A DNA stretch of 64,000 nt from Ctena decussata (taxonomy: Eukaryota > Mollusca > Bivalvia > Lucinida > Lucinidae), in the NCBI GenBank assembly GCA_963989385.1, contig OZ022501.1, positions 91,310,979 to 91,374,978 on the forward strand, given 5' to 3'. Below are positions 1 through 11,140 of the stretch, one piece after another. The notes beneath the pieces are model-generated. The model worked only from the letters and a program-made list of their open reading frames with translations, searched no databases and had not been told where the DNA came from. Every line of letters starts with the position of its first letter. The first letter of the stretch is position 1. Made by a program: the position numbers and the translations under genes.

Positions 1-917
1 TCAACTGTTTCCATGTTTGGCACTCTTAGTGTTAAAATGTTCTCCATAAAAATATGGGACGTGAGGCAGCACTACTGATATCCCATAATTTATATACATA
101 TATTTCAGGGAGAACTCTGGTTTAATTCCTCAAATTTAAACTTATCTGACGTTATAGGTCCTTTGTACTAAATCTTCAACAATACTGTGGCCATAAACAG
201 TTTCAAATCTAGGTCTTTTTCATATTCCAGTTTGGACATGTCCATGTGATAGTTGTATCTGTAGGATTTCTGGAGGCATGGAGGGACATAAATCTTATTT
301 GCGGGAGAGTAGTATGCTCTAGCAATTTCTTGCTGGCCCAGTTCCTTTAGTTTTACTCCTCACAGTTTGACATTTATCCACCTCTTACACATTGAAAAAG
401 CCTTTCACAACCATCTGTATCACTGGATGCTTGCAGAAGAACTCAATCAGATCAGAGTGAAATGGAATGTTCCATTTGGCAGCATGGTGATGTGGTGTGG
501 AAGATACCTGTGAATAATAAGCATGGTACATGTATAATATTTATGGTGCACACAGTATTGCTACCGAGAGATAGCTGTCATATAGCAAATATTCACTACT
601 GACAGTTGGCTGGCAATAGTGGACGTTCCCTACTGACAGCTTTATAGGTATAGATGATCAAGTAAATCAGTGAAACTAATTTCAGACATTTTTGTCAACA
701 GCCAGCTGTCAACAGAGATCGCCTATCTCAAATCAGGATGTACTGAGTAAGCCTAATTTCTACCTGTGGGTCATTTGCAACCTGCATTTCTAAATCACTT
801 TGACGATAAGGTTTAATACACAGTACTTGCACAGATATTCAAGAGATGTAGCACATGATACACTACCTCATGCCAGGTGCAGATAGCTAAGATTAAGAGC
901 AAAGTGTGCATCTATAC
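1..917. other. No gene recognised
   Basis: I see no convincing coding region, RNA gene or clear repeat in this stretch. It is AT-rich and broken by stops in all frames. It could be intron or intergenic sequence; there is nothing to tell these apart. Confidence 0.5.
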
Positions 918-1112
918 AGAGCCCGAGATAAGAGGGAGTATTTGGTGATAATCAGGGATAATTTTTGCTAATTTCGGATAAAAACATATGTTGTGACCCC
1001 TCATCTGAACCGTCTCATCGGTTCAGATGAGGGGTCACAACATATGGTTTCAATGAGAAATAAAGAAAATTATCCTTTAATTATCATCAAATACCCCTCT
1101 TATCTAGGGCTA
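918..1112. mobile_element. Palindromic MITE, family A, copy 1
   Basis: The whole ~195-bp unit folds back on itself. The outer ends read cagagcccgagataagaggg and a matching ctcttatctagggct. The centre is a strong hairpin with arms based on ttgtgacccctcatctgaac and its complement (about 990-1047). Three further copies lie at 6127, 6955 and 9436. There is no coding capacity, so it would be a non-autonomous DNA transposon (MITE). The superfamily is not assigned because no clear target duplication is visible. Confidence 0.75.
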
Positions 1113-2165
1113 TGTCTAAGACTATACCCTCTAATCAGCCTTCCCTTCCCTATCATGCCTATGCATCAGAATATCCATCGATCTTGACAAATGAAAACTT
1201 ACATTCATCTGCATTACATGTGATTCTGCCAGTTTTTGCTAAAGCACCTTTTCATGTGCATCAGTATCTAGACTACATGCTGTTTTTGCATAATTATACT
1301 GCATAATAACCCTTAAAGGGCTAAAAAAGCAGACGAGAAAATATACGTCTGCAAATTTTCAAAATCTGTTTGGTATTTAGCAATATCATTTTGAAAATTC
1401 AAAGTGTAGACAGCAAACAGTGTAGATCTTGATAAGGTGGCTCATATGAGCCACCTCATTTGCATCTGCTTGCAAAATCAACCAATTTCACTTTTGGAGC
1501 TTACAGTGCTAGAACAGTTTACAGTATTTAAAAAGCTCAACTCAGCTCTTTTTTCTTCATGTCATCTTTAAACAGTGCAGAACCCTGATCAGACTGATTC
1601 TTGGCCCTCCTTTCTTGACACATCACCGGACAGTAAACTCAACATCTTACAGTAATCAGTTAAGAAGTTACAATAATTTGGAGGCAATTATATTCAATCT
1701 CTGGAATATGGTCATGTTAAACACATATCCAGCCACTTCTTTGATACAGAAAAAAACAACTTTTTTTCATTTGATTTTGCTTAAACTGTCACATAAATTG
1801 ATATTTGTCAATGGTCACATACCGTTATACTTCAGTCCCTGTTCATTAATTATTCAGGTATAGACAAAGAAAAGTATTTCATGATTAAGATAGTTTAACT
1901 TGCAATAAACACACATGTTGTGGCTCCCCATTAGAACCACCTAAGCAAGACCATGCTAGCAAAGGAGATGCAACTTCTATCCTTATAAAAAAATAATTCC
2001 CAGATTTACAGTCAAATATTATCATATTTAATGCTCTGGCTCTATTGTATAATGTTTCAGAAAATCCTGTCCCGACAATCTTCTCATATATTCCCAGAAA
2101 TATTTTTAAGTGGGGACACATGGGGCCCTTTTTTCTGCAAGGAAACACAGACTTACCTATTACTG
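1113..2165. other. No gene; 3' flank of the GT31 gene, with a 22-bp perfect palindrome
   Basis: No coding region is supported. Positions 1435-1456 are a perfect 22-bp palindrome centred on ctcatatgag. A related sequence lies near 5290-5320, so this may be the core of another short palindromic repeat. Downstream of the GT31 stop, a minus-strand ATTAAA occurs about 135 bp past the stop (near 2027-2032). It is a weak polyadenylation candidate. Confidence 0.4.
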
Positions 2166-3437
2166 CTAGGTCCAGCCTAGAGCAACATCATTATTCTTGT
2201 CACACTGAGATGGTGCATCCAGAGCCTTCCGGAAATTGGAGTACTGTTCTTGAGGTGTGATATGATGAATAACAACCAAATACATGTAATTACATAATCT
2301 TAATCCTGAGCCTGTTAGAGTAAACCTGCCAGTTTTCACTGGTTCTACACTTAACCTATCAGCTAGCACTCCTATATATGCGTCTTCATTCGGAATTGGA
2401 GTCACATACTCGCTGAGATTCACCATTCGAGAAACAACATCTGCTGAGAGAACATAGCCCATCCCACTTGAGTAAGGAGGGTAGTGAGATTCTGGGTATT
2501 CTTCAAAAGACACAACCCATTTATTAATAGGGTTCCGTATCACTTCTAATTTTTCTGGAGTATTCACAACTAATCCTATATAAACATTCGCTTTTGGAGT
2601 ATCAGCTTCAAGTATATTCAATAGAAGTTTTGCATTCACAAAAACATCATCGTCAGTCTTCAGGACATATTCTGTCGGACACAAAGTACTTGCCCAGTGT
2701 AAACCATGCATAACTTTCTGAGTGAGATTCCTGTAAGAATCAATATAGCTGCCTTTGAGTATATCACCAAAATGATTTATTTCGTTATCTACAAGAACTT
2801 CGGATGGTCGGTGAGTAGACTGGCCAACCAGAAACAAACACTGCCATGCAAATTTTGTTAAGTTAAACCTGGAAGGATTGCACCATGTTTCTCTGATAGC
2901 TTTCCGTCTGTCAGAATTTTCTGGTGCTGAAGTTATCACAATTAAAAATTTGCTGCCCCGCTGACAATTTGGCTGCACTGAAAATATATCATACAATTCT
3001 TGAATATGCCATTTTATAACTGTGTCTTCTATAAACTGTATTACATGCTTTTTACCGAACACTTCCACTGATTTATGATGAAGCTTTGTTCGTTTTCCGG
3101 ACTTGTATTTTTCGGCAGACGAATCATCCTGATGTCGCATAATCGGCACACGGTTACTAATATAGGTCAAGATGATGCTGTAGGTCACAATAAAGGCCAC
3201 AGACAACAAAATTACTGAAGTAATACTGGCTTTAAGCAAAACACGCTTTGACTGACGCCGCATCCGAGAGGACCTCATGTCCGTCAAAAGTTCAACTGAA
3301 ACCAGTGTCTGTGAGACTGTTCTCAGGAAATGACCGGTGGCAGTCTCATGTCCCTGAGACCTGGACTTCTTTGGCACCATGGCTGTGGATGAGTCGAGAA
3401 GCTCTGTGAATTCAGTGGGAACACACACATTCCACAA
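2166..3437 (-). CDS. GT31 family beta-1,3-galactosyltransferase-like type II Golgi protein
   Basis: Intact single-exon ORF of 423 codons. It probably transfers galactose or N-acetylglucosamine in beta-1,3 linkage to glycoprotein or glycolipid acceptors in the Golgi lumen, as GT31 enzymes do; the exact sugar cannot be read from sequence. A membrane anchor lies at about residues 67-92. GT31 blocks follow in order: SDRRKAIRETW (175-185), DILKGSYIDSYRNLTQK (225-241), the metal/UDP-sugar motif KTDDDVFVN (260-268), YPPYSSGMGYVLS (319-331) and PNEDAYIGVLA (349-359). N-glycosylation sequons occur at NLT 192, NLT 237 and NLS 340. Length is normal for the family. The true start is probably Met20 (3380), which sits in a perfect gccATGg context. 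Met54 would give the shortest cytoplasmic tail. Vertebrate B3GALT genes are also often single-exon. I see no inactivating change. Confidence 0.88.
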   Translation of the reverse strand: MWNVCVPTEFTELLDSSTAMVPKKSRSQGHETATGHFLRTVSQTLVSVELLTDMRSSRMRRQSKRVLLKASITSVILLSVAFIVTYSIILTYISNRVPIMRHQDDSSAEKYKSGKRTKLHHKSVEVFGKKHVIQFIEDTVIKWHIQELYDIFSVQPNCQRGSKFLIVITSAPENSDRRKAIRETWCNPSRFNLTKFAWQCLFLVGQSTHRPSEVLVDNEINHFGDILKGSYIDSYRNLTQKVMHGLHWASTLCPTEYVLKTDDDVFVNAKLLLNILEADTPKANVYIGLVVNTPEKLEVIRNPINKWVVSFEEYPESHYPPYSSGMGYVLSADVVSRMVNLSEYVTPIPNEDAYIGVLADRLSVEPVKTGRFTLTGSGLRLCNYMYLVVIHHITPQEQYSNFRKALDAPSQCDKNNDVALGWT

Positions 3438-4022
3438 CTCGAGAGGTCACAACGAACTAGGACACCATTTTGAACTCACACCATTCTGAAATACAAAACA
3501 CAATTTGTATCGTACGCCTTATAATTTATAAGAGAATCTTTTGGTCTTCATTATAAATATTCAGTCACCAGACATTTCTAACCCTTGCAGCACCAGAAAG
3601 CAGATGACAAAATTTAATTCTGTAAAATTTAAACAATGTTTCATCCCAGCCTTATCACACTGAGAATTAAAAATAGCCATCAGAGGAGATGGCAAATCCC
3701 CCGACCGAAGACCCCCATGGGCCTTGGTAAAAAGGGTGCCCTTCAAAACACATTAGTAATATATTGTCGTTCTTTTATGCTTCTGATTGACATTAACTGT
3801 TAACAGATGCATGATTATCTAACACTCAGACTAAAACAGTATGCTTGACTGCTAAAAAGAGGTAATATCTCAAACAGCCACCATATACACAAATGTATAG
3901 TATACGATACATTCAACTTTCAAAATGTGTGAATAACTTCTAAAGTACAAGCCCTACAAACCTAATTTTGAGCTCTCTAGTAAGTGAATTTGGACAAAGA
4001 ATCCAAATCTGGAAAAAAAAAA
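3438..4022. other. Upstream flank of the GT31 gene; no gene seen
   Basis: This would hold the 5' UTR and promoter of the minus-strand GT31 gene. I see no unambiguous TATA box or other motif, and no supported ORF. Confidence 0.35.
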
Positions 4023-4025
4023 TTT

Positions 4026-4056
<31 letters not shown>

Positions 4057-4070
4057 GGGGGAGGGGGGGG
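4023..4070. repeat. T13-G26 homopolymer tract
   Basis: Thirteen T are followed by 26 G, an A and eight more G. A run this long can form stacked G-quadruplexes. It is also error-prone in sequencing, so its exact length is uncertain. Confidence 0.95.
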
Positions 4071-4224
4071 TGCGGGAGGGGACACGGGAATGTGGAGGGG
4101 TAAGAGAGAGTTAGGAACACTGATAAGATATCACAGCATGATCATCAATATTCTAAAAGGTTCACGGTTATTAAAATTCTGGAGCTGGCCAGGGTTATAC
4201 AGTTATGGAACAGAGACTCAAACA

Positions 4225-5160
4225 GCAGCTCAAACTACCAAAGGGAAATAATTCACTAGGTCTAAAAGCAGGAGTTATCATTCATGTATGAGACAAATTG
4301 TCATGACCTGTTCTGCATATCTGTGAAGTATCATGAAAATATTTCAAAAGGTATTCAAGCTATTGAGCGGACACTTAAAATCATCAAAGGGAAATAACTC
4401 CAAAAGTAAGAAAGCAAGAGTTGTCATTCTTGTTCGCAACACATCATCATGACCTGTTCTACATATCTGTGAAGTATTATGAAAATATTCCAAAAGGTAT
4501 TCAAGTTACAGAGCGGACATGAAATCACACCTAAAACCATCAAGGGGTAATAACTCAAAAAGTAAGAAAGCAGGAGTTGTCTTTCTTGTTCGCGACACAT
4601 CGTCATGACCTGTTCTACATATCTGTGAAGTATCATGAAAATATTCCAAAAGGTATTCAAGTTATAGAGCGGACACGAAATCATACCTAAAATGATCAAG
4701 GGGAAATAACTCAAAAAGTAAGAAAGCAAGAGTTGTCATTCTTGTTCGCGACACACCGTCATGACCTGTTCTACAAATCTGTGAAGTATCATGAGAATAT
4801 TCCAAAGGGTATTCTAGTTATAGAGCGGACACGAATCTGCCAAAAAATCACACCTAATATTATCAAGGGGAAATAACTCAAAAAGTAAGAAAGCAAGAGT
4901 TGTCATTCTTGTTCGCAACACATCGTCATGACCTGTTCTACATTTCTGTGAAGTATCATGAAAATATTCCAAAGGGTATTCAAGTTACAGAGCGGACACG
5001 AATCTGCCAAAAAATCACCAAAGGGGAGATAATTCAAAAAGTACAATAGCAAGAGTTACCATTCTTGTACGCGACACATCGTCATGACCTGTTCTACATA
5101 ACTGTGAAGTATCATGAAAATATTCCAAAGGGTATTCAAGATATAGAGCGGACAAGAAAG
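4225..5160. repeat. ~156-bp tandem repeat array, six copies
   Basis: The phrase catgacctgttct recurs at 4302, 4448, 4604, 4760, 4927 and 5083, giving spacings of 146, 156, 156, 167 and 156 bp. Each unit also holds a match to gtgaagtatcatgaaaatat and a gagcggac phrase. The array runs straight into a CGGA microsatellite and a hairpin tail. A single-unit relative with the same tail lies in both arms of the large inverted duplication (about 42420-42630 and 59430-59640), so this is a dispersed element whose body has expanded here. Short ORFs through the array follow the repeat and are not genes. Confidence 0.9.
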
Positions 5161-5163
5161 TGT

Positions 5164-5265
5164 TTACGGACGGACGGACGGACGGACAGACGGACGGACG
5201 GACGGACGGACGGACGCCAGGCTCATCGCTATATCCCCCGAACCTTTCGGTCGGGGGATAAAAAG
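5164..5265. repeat. (CGGA)n microsatellite plus hairpin tail
   Basis: About thirteen CGGA-type units (5166-5216) are followed by a stem-loop, tatcccccgaac then ggtcgggggata, with a ctttc loop. The same microsatellite-then-hairpin ending occurs near 42420-42500 and 59570-59640. It is therefore part of the repeat family, not a chance hairpin. Confidence 0.85.
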
Positions 5266-6126
5266 CAAGAGGGCAAACAACATAGATCAAGATGAGGCAG
5301 CTCAAGATGAGCCGCCTCATCAGGCTCTATGCTTTTTGCAGATTCAACTAGTCTCAGTTTTAGCACTTGTTTTCTTCTCAAAGATCCACTTATTCTATAA
5401 GGTCTTGTATCCTGAAACTTTGGGCAGATACAAGTAGTGCAGACCTGATCAGACTCTGCAGGGTCTGTACCATCTGCCAGCCAACTTCTGCCCAAATATT
5501 TTGGGGAATTTTCTTTTTATGTTTTCCCAACCATGTTATCTTGTTAGTTTTGTTAGCAAACTATGTAAGCTGAAGAGACACATATTGCAATCCTGCACAG
5601 CTAAAGTGCAGTGATAACGCACATATGTCAAGTCAAATGAATAATCCATTCTGGAGTAGGGTAGGCGGAATGTATGTACCATATGTCTAAGTTTGTGTAT
5701 ATGGATATATTAACCTTAAGGTGTATGGCACACCTCTGTGTTTTTCCACCAATTACCAAGGAGAACAACTTCTGCCAATTCCTGTTTGCTTCCAAAATGG
5801 TCTCCTCGTTAAGGACACAATTTGCTCCATCATTAATTTATTGCCAAACTGAAACCAGTAGCTGTCATATTTGCCCAAACCATATTTCTTCCGTCATTAG
5901 ATGGGAGTATTCCCTTCAAAATCAATCCCAAAAAATCTAGATGCATCTCACATGACATATTTAGATTTTTTGGGGTTGTTTTGGCAGGTTTTCACTGTTT
6001 TCAGTGGTTTAAACCACATCCCCTGAATGAACATGTCCATGACAAAATGTCAGAAGAGTCAAAGAAATTCATGAAATTGAGGTTTATGAACAATACTACA
6101 CTACAGATATCTGGCTACATGACTCA
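5266..6126. other. No gene recognised
   Basis: No ORF has protein-like composition. Around 5280-5320 is a short inverted motif (gatgaggcagctc ... gagccgcctcatc) resembling the palindrome at 1435-1456. Nothing else stands out. Confidence 0.4.
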
Positions 6127-6326
6127 CAGCTCTAGATAAGAGGGCGTATTTGATGATAATTAAGGATAATTTTTTTTATTTCTCATCGAAACCATATGTT
6201 GTGACCCCTCATCTGAATCGTCTCATCGAGACGGTTCAGATGAGGGGTCACAACATATGTTTTTATGCAGATTTAACAAAAATTATCCCTAATTATCACC
6301 AAATACTCCCTCTTATCTAGAGCTCT
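6127..6326. mobile_element. Palindromic MITE, family A, copy 2
   Basis: The ends are cagctctagataagaggg and ccctcttatctagagctctg. The centre is an almost perfect hairpin, acccctcatctgaa paired with ttcagatgaggggt. This is the best-preserved palindrome of the four copies and has no coding capacity. Confidence 0.8.
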
Positions 6327-6954
6327 GATGACTAGGTTTTATTGCTCTAGAATGACTCCCAAGAATCTAAATCACTTTTTTTTTTGTTATTCTGTTACAT
6401 GGTGGGTTTTCCCCTTCCAACCAAATCCAAATCAGTCATCATAGACAGAGCTAGATCTTTGGGATTGTTCCCCTGTCTTATAATCAAATAAACACAGTTT
6501 GTTCAATAAATATCATAAGTGTCCTTATGCGGAGAATACAACACTAACAATCAAACAGTCAGTCCACTCACACATGCGTACACCACCTATGACCTCTTAA
6601 TTTAGGAATTCCTGGATTAGTACTGCCAACAACAATTTAGGATTAATAAGAAAAAATAAAATCTTGTCATTAAACAGTCTGAATCTGTCTGTCACCGCCA
6701 CCATAACACTGTTGTGGAATTAAGGTCATTTACGGGTTACACTTATGTGAATGTGTATACATTGAATTTGTACATGTACTTTCAGGGGAATCAACTCTTA
6801 ATGAAAAGAATTTGCTCCCACAGGTGCAAATTCTTAGGAGTAGACTCCTTCTTGGAAGAGTCAGCAAACAAGAAGTCACAAAAGTTGTATCCCTTTCTAA
6901 AAATGGTAGAAAACACAGGTGTGCAAATGCACCTTATTATGCAGTACTCTTAGA
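6327..6954. other. No gene recognised
   Basis: Sequence between two copies of the same MITE family. I see nothing supported here. Confidence 0.4.
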
Positions 6955-7158
6955 CAGAGCTCTAGATAAGATGGAGTATTTAGTGATAATTTGGGATAAG
7001 TTTTTGTTATTTCTGCATAATAATATATGTTGTTACCCCTCATCTGAACCGTCTTGACGAGACGGTTCAGATGAGGGGTCACAACATATGGTTTCAATGA
7101 GAAATAAAAAAAATTATCCTTCAATTATCATCAAATACCCCTCTTATCTAGAGCTCTG
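6955..7158. mobile_element. Palindromic MITE, family A, copy 3
   Basis: The ends are cagagctctagataaga and tcttatctagagctctg, with the same central hairpin as the other copies. The outer cagagctct...agagctctg match is the longest of the four and helps to define the element ends. Confidence 0.8.
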
Positions 7159-8329
7159 TAAGTCTCTAGTTAGCCCTGTAAGTAAATATTACTAAATAAG
7201 TTTCAGTAGGATCTGGTGTTATCATGAAATATCCTTGCAGAATGGTAACTGCTACAGTACAGACCCTGGTCAGACTGATCTGGGTCTACACTTTTCACTC
7301 AAGCACCTCTGTCTTAGTATTTAGGACAAAGATGGCATACAGCAAATGTTCTATGATATCCTACATCATCTGGGAAAACAGCTCTATCCGTATTTTTCCT
7401 CAAAACAGAGAGTGGAATTGCAAAATGTGTAGACTCTGACCAGACTGCTTCTTTTAGACGCAGTCTGATCTGGGTCGACACTTTTAGTATTGGCATTTTT
7501 TGTAAAAAACCTTGGTGTTTGAAATTTTAAAGTGCAGTCCCATCACTATTCACCAGAGGGGGTAGTATTTTGATAGTCCCCAGAAATCAGTGTATGAAAT
7601 ATCAGGATAGCAAATAAGCCCTTGACCGATATTTACAGACATACATGTAACATGACATCTGAAAATGGGGTTTTGCACAAAACTTGCATGATGAAACACA
7701 TCTGATCAATATCAGAATTATGCCAGACATTGGGACAGAGCGAAAGCATTTACCCACATCTGTATCCCATGTGCCAGCTCCTGCAGGAGATGAATAAATC
7801 CATAAACCTAAATCTGACAGCTTTCCCTCAGTTCCGATTCTGAGGAGTCCTTTGGACCCTCATTTTTATTTTTAAGGGTGACATGTAGAAAATGAAGAGT
7901 CCCGTTCTTTTATTTGTCTTTATTATTTCTTTAATTTTGCATAAAGTGTTTGAAAACAGGTACATGTTTTTTGTGCTTTATTCTGTTACTAATATTTGAT
8001 CCTTTGACCATACCAAGTCATTGCAAACGTTTCTGACATCAGAATTCATAACCTTCTGCTTATGCTGTACTCTAAATCCGAGATTCCCAGAGGACCCTAA
8101 AAGTTTTTTCTGGGAGTCCAAGGAATGATTTTGGGAGTAAATGACGCAGAACCTGGGTTAGGGAAAACCCTGTCATAAAGGCACAGTCTGACCAAGGTCT
8201 TGACTGCTGTTAGACATTCTTGTCATCCTCCAACCAAGAATTACAAGCATTTTTTCAGACATATTTCCAGATTTTAAATCAAGCCCATGAGCTAGTGTAT
8301 TTGAGCTGCAACACAATAAAACCAACAAA
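7159..8329. other. No gene; short inverted motifs only
   Basis: At about 7427-7490, gactctgaccagactgc is complementary to gcagtctgatctgggtc, a likely worn palindromic repeat. A related phrase lies at 7256-7295. Short pieces with ggagtcc/ggaccct occur at 7845 and 8090-8140, resembling 11470-11560. No gene is supported. Confidence 0.35.
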
Positions 8330-8515
8330 GCGGGAAATGTGGGCCCAGCGAAGACTCAGATCAACCTGGGCATCTACCCAGTCCAATCAGTCTACGCTTT
8401 GCAGTTAAAAGGTAGCTTAGGTTCTAAGCTAGCTCTATGCAGACAGCGACGACTCTGATCAGACTGGGCGGATGCCCAGGCTAACCTGAGTCTTCGCTGG
8501 GTGCACATGCCACTT
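8330..8515. mobile_element. Palindromic MITE, family B, copy 1
   Basis: The left end, gcccagcgaagactcagatc, is complementary to the right end, aacctgagtcttcgctgggt. The two halves give a ~170-bp fold-back. Other copies lie at 27485 (degenerate), 37809, 42115, 44053 and 59754. It is non-coding. Confidence 0.75.
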
Positions 8516-8608
8516 ATTTGTGATTTTGTCGTGTCGCAACTCATTCAAAATGAATGGGTACAACTGCATGTTTTTCTGCAATTTTTACAATAGGATACAA
8601 CTTATAGA

Positions 8609-8840
8609 AAGGCTCTGTGGCCAAGGGGCTAGATTTTGATAATATATGTCTCGGATTTAAATCCTGGTTTAGTGGTTAAGCCAAATAGCAACTGGATATC
8701 TCTCTGTCAACCCAGCAGTAAATGGGTACCATTTTTTCCAATCAGGGAAGGATAAAGGAATGGGCTACACCTTTCAGATGCTGTGCTCACAGTACAGTGT
8801 CAGAGCCTCTTACAACATTGTACCTACTGCCACTAGGCCA
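8609..8840 (+). mobile_element. tRNA-derived SINE (degenerate)
   Basis: It begins with an A-box-like ctgtggccaaggggctaga and, 40 bp on, a B-box-like cggatttaaatcc, as in SINEs derived from Leu/Ser-type tRNAs. The tRNA part is too degenerate to fold as a functional tRNA. A unique body follows, containing cccagcagtaaatgggtacc. The downstream limit is approximate. Confidence 0.5.
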
Positions 8841-8847
8841 TGGGAAA

Positions 8848-9424
8848 CAGGGATACAGACTAGCGGTCGCCCACTCGCCCACTGCAAGTAAAAAATCGGG
8901 TGGGCGCCTAAAATTAAAATGATAGTCGCCCAGTTTGCGATCGTCAGCTGTCGGCATGTGTCTGGTGAGTTTTCGGCTTGGAGTAAAATCCGCCACCTCT
9001 AAGGGTATTGCTAACTTCCGCGCCGATATCGGCTATAAATATTTGGTGTTCCGTCATACTTGTGTGTTGGATTTTACTCACTATCGAGAAACAACATGGC
9101 CGCCTCCTCATAATGGAAGATTATTCAAGATAGATAGATAGACCGATTTGACAGCTAAAAATCTTAACCATTTATAAATTTTTCGCGTGTAATATGGCGA
9201 TACATCGCTGGTGTTTCACACCCGGTTGCTAAAAGGAAACAAAACCATGAAGAAAGGAGGGTTTACTACAAAGCCTACGGAAACGGCGCAATTCTCGCGC
9301 AGATTCTGAATAAAAGATTTCCACGTTTTAAATGTGGGCCCCTAAATTTCTGGCTGGGCGACTAGGTTTCAGTTTTTAGGGTCCCAGCTGGCTCCTATGA
9401 AAAATGAGTTAGTCTGTATCCCTG
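8848..9424. mobile_element. Non-autonomous DNA element, CAGGG ends, 5-bp TSD
   Basis: The terminal inverted repeat is cagggatacagacta on the left and tagtctgtatccctg on the right. The element (577 bp) is flanked by a perfect 5-bp duplication, ggaaa, at 8843-8847 and 9425-9429. Just inside the ends are gtcgcccactcgccc and a complementary-looking ctgggcgac. There is no transposase ORF. The CAGGG start plus 5-bp duplication is shared with the elements at 15214 and 16562. I recall a hAT subgroup with 5-bp duplications, but the superfamily is not proven here. Confidence 0.8.
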
Positions 9425-9435
9425 GGAAACCTTTT

Positions 9436-9637
9436 CAGTGCTCCAGATAAGAAGGGGTAACAGAGATAATTTAAGGATAATTATCCATATTTCTCCATAA
9501 AAACATATATTGTACCCATCATTAGAACCGTCTCGTTAAAATGGTTCTAATGAGGGGTCACAAAATATGTTTTTGTTGAGAAATAAGAAACACTATCTTT
9601 GAGTTATCCTCATTATCCCCCTTATCTGGAGCTCTGT
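9436..9637. mobile_element. Palindromic MITE, family A, copy 4 (diverged)
   Basis: The ends are cagtgctccagataagaagg and cccccttatctggagctctg. The central hairpin has diverged, with ttagaaccgtctc paired to the atggttctaa side. It is the most distant copy, suggesting the family has been active over some time. Confidence 0.7.
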
Positions 9638-9706
9638 AATTACCTAATTTTGTGGCTTCCAGTTTGCTTTCCTAGACAAGGAACCCTTCAATGGCAGATT
9701 CTGTCA

Positions 9707-11140
9707 AAAGGGGGGGTATCAATAAGGTGGGTTTTCTGCATCCTACCAAAGTTTTATTTTTTTGACTGATGTTATACTCTAGTGTGTCTAGTTTATTGAA
9801 CCATATGTGACTTTGCGCGGAAAGCCCTAGCTACTGAGCTATGGGTCCAAAGAAGTGGGTGGGGTAATCCAACATGGTTTTAGCCTGTCTTGTAAAAACA
9901 TTCTCATTTGGTAGAAGAGTACAGCAGACAGACAGGATTTGATAAAATGATTAACAGAACATCTAAACTATATTTCCATATCATTTTATTTGGTCTAATT
10001 TGAACATATGTTGTCAAAAAAGACTTCTTTTGACATTTAGCATTTTTTGATATTTTTGACCTCAATTTTCAATATTTCTTGGCCTTATTGTTAAATGAAC
10101 AGACATGTTATCATCAAACTCATGTCAAGGAAGTACCTTGAGAAGGACATTCAGATGATGTGACCAGAATATCACAATAGCATAGTTTTCATGGTCGACT
10201 GAACACATAAACTTGCATGGAAGATGGTTTTCTTTCTATTTTGACCTAGAATTACGAACCTTTGGTCAAATTACTATTTTAACTGCTATATTATGCCCCA
10301 CGCCCCTGCCACTAAAGGTGAGGGAATACATATTGGCTTCAGTGCGGATCTCGTTGGCATCTGCAATTGTGTATGTGTCACATATTAAGTCCTTCTGTGA
10401 CCTTGGAAACAAGGTCAAGGTCATCAAAATCTGACCTTGACCTTGTTTCCAAGGTCAAAGTATGTGACCCAGACACAGATGCAGACGCCAAGGAGATCCG
10501 ATCTGAAGCCAATATGTATTCTTTCACCTTTAGTGACGGGGGTGTAGGGCATAATATAGCAGTTAAAATAGTAATTTGGCCAAAGGTTCGTAATTCTAGG
10601 TCAAAATTAAATGAAAAAACATCTTCTGAGCAAGTTTATGTGTTCAGTCGACCATAAAAACTAGGTCATTGTGATATTCTGGTCACATCATCCGAATGTC
10701 CTGGTCAGGGTGCTTCCTTGACATTAGTTTGATGACAACTGGTCTGTTTATTTAACCATAAGGCCAAGAAATATTGAAAATGGAGGACAAAAATATCAAA
10801 AAATGTTGAATGTCAAAGGAAGTCTTTTTTGACAACATATGTTCAAATTAAACCAAATAAAATGATATGGAAATATAGTTTAGATGTTCTGTTAATCATT
10901 TTATCAAATCCTGTCTGTCTGCTGTACTCTTCTACCAAATGAGAATGTTTTTACAAGACAGGCTAAAACCATATTGGATTACCCCACCCACTTCTGTGGA
11001 CCCATAGCTCAGTAAGTAGGGCTTTCCGCGCAAAGTCACATATTGTTCAATAAACTAGACACACTGGAGTATACCATCAGTCAAAAAAATAAAACTTTGG
11101 TAGGATGCAGAAAACCCACCTTATTGATACCCCCCCTTTT
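9707..11140. repeat. 1.43-kb near-perfect palindrome (fold-back element)
   Basis: Left arm 9707-10423 and right arm 10432-11140 are reverse complements with a loop of only 8 bp. The tips read aaaagggggggtatcaataa and its complement. The arms meet at ttggaaacaaggtcaaggtc. Small mismatches and indels are spread along the arms, so this is an old structure, not a recent artefact. Each arm contains a tRNA A-box-like phrase, tagctcagtaagtagggc (right arm). No obvious TSD and no transposase. It would be classed as a fold-back transposon or long MITE. Confidence 0.85.

Noticed and set aside
4225..5160. CRISPR-like array
   Set aside because: Whole 156-bp units repeat, with no short repeat/unique spacer alternation, and the genome is eukaryotic.
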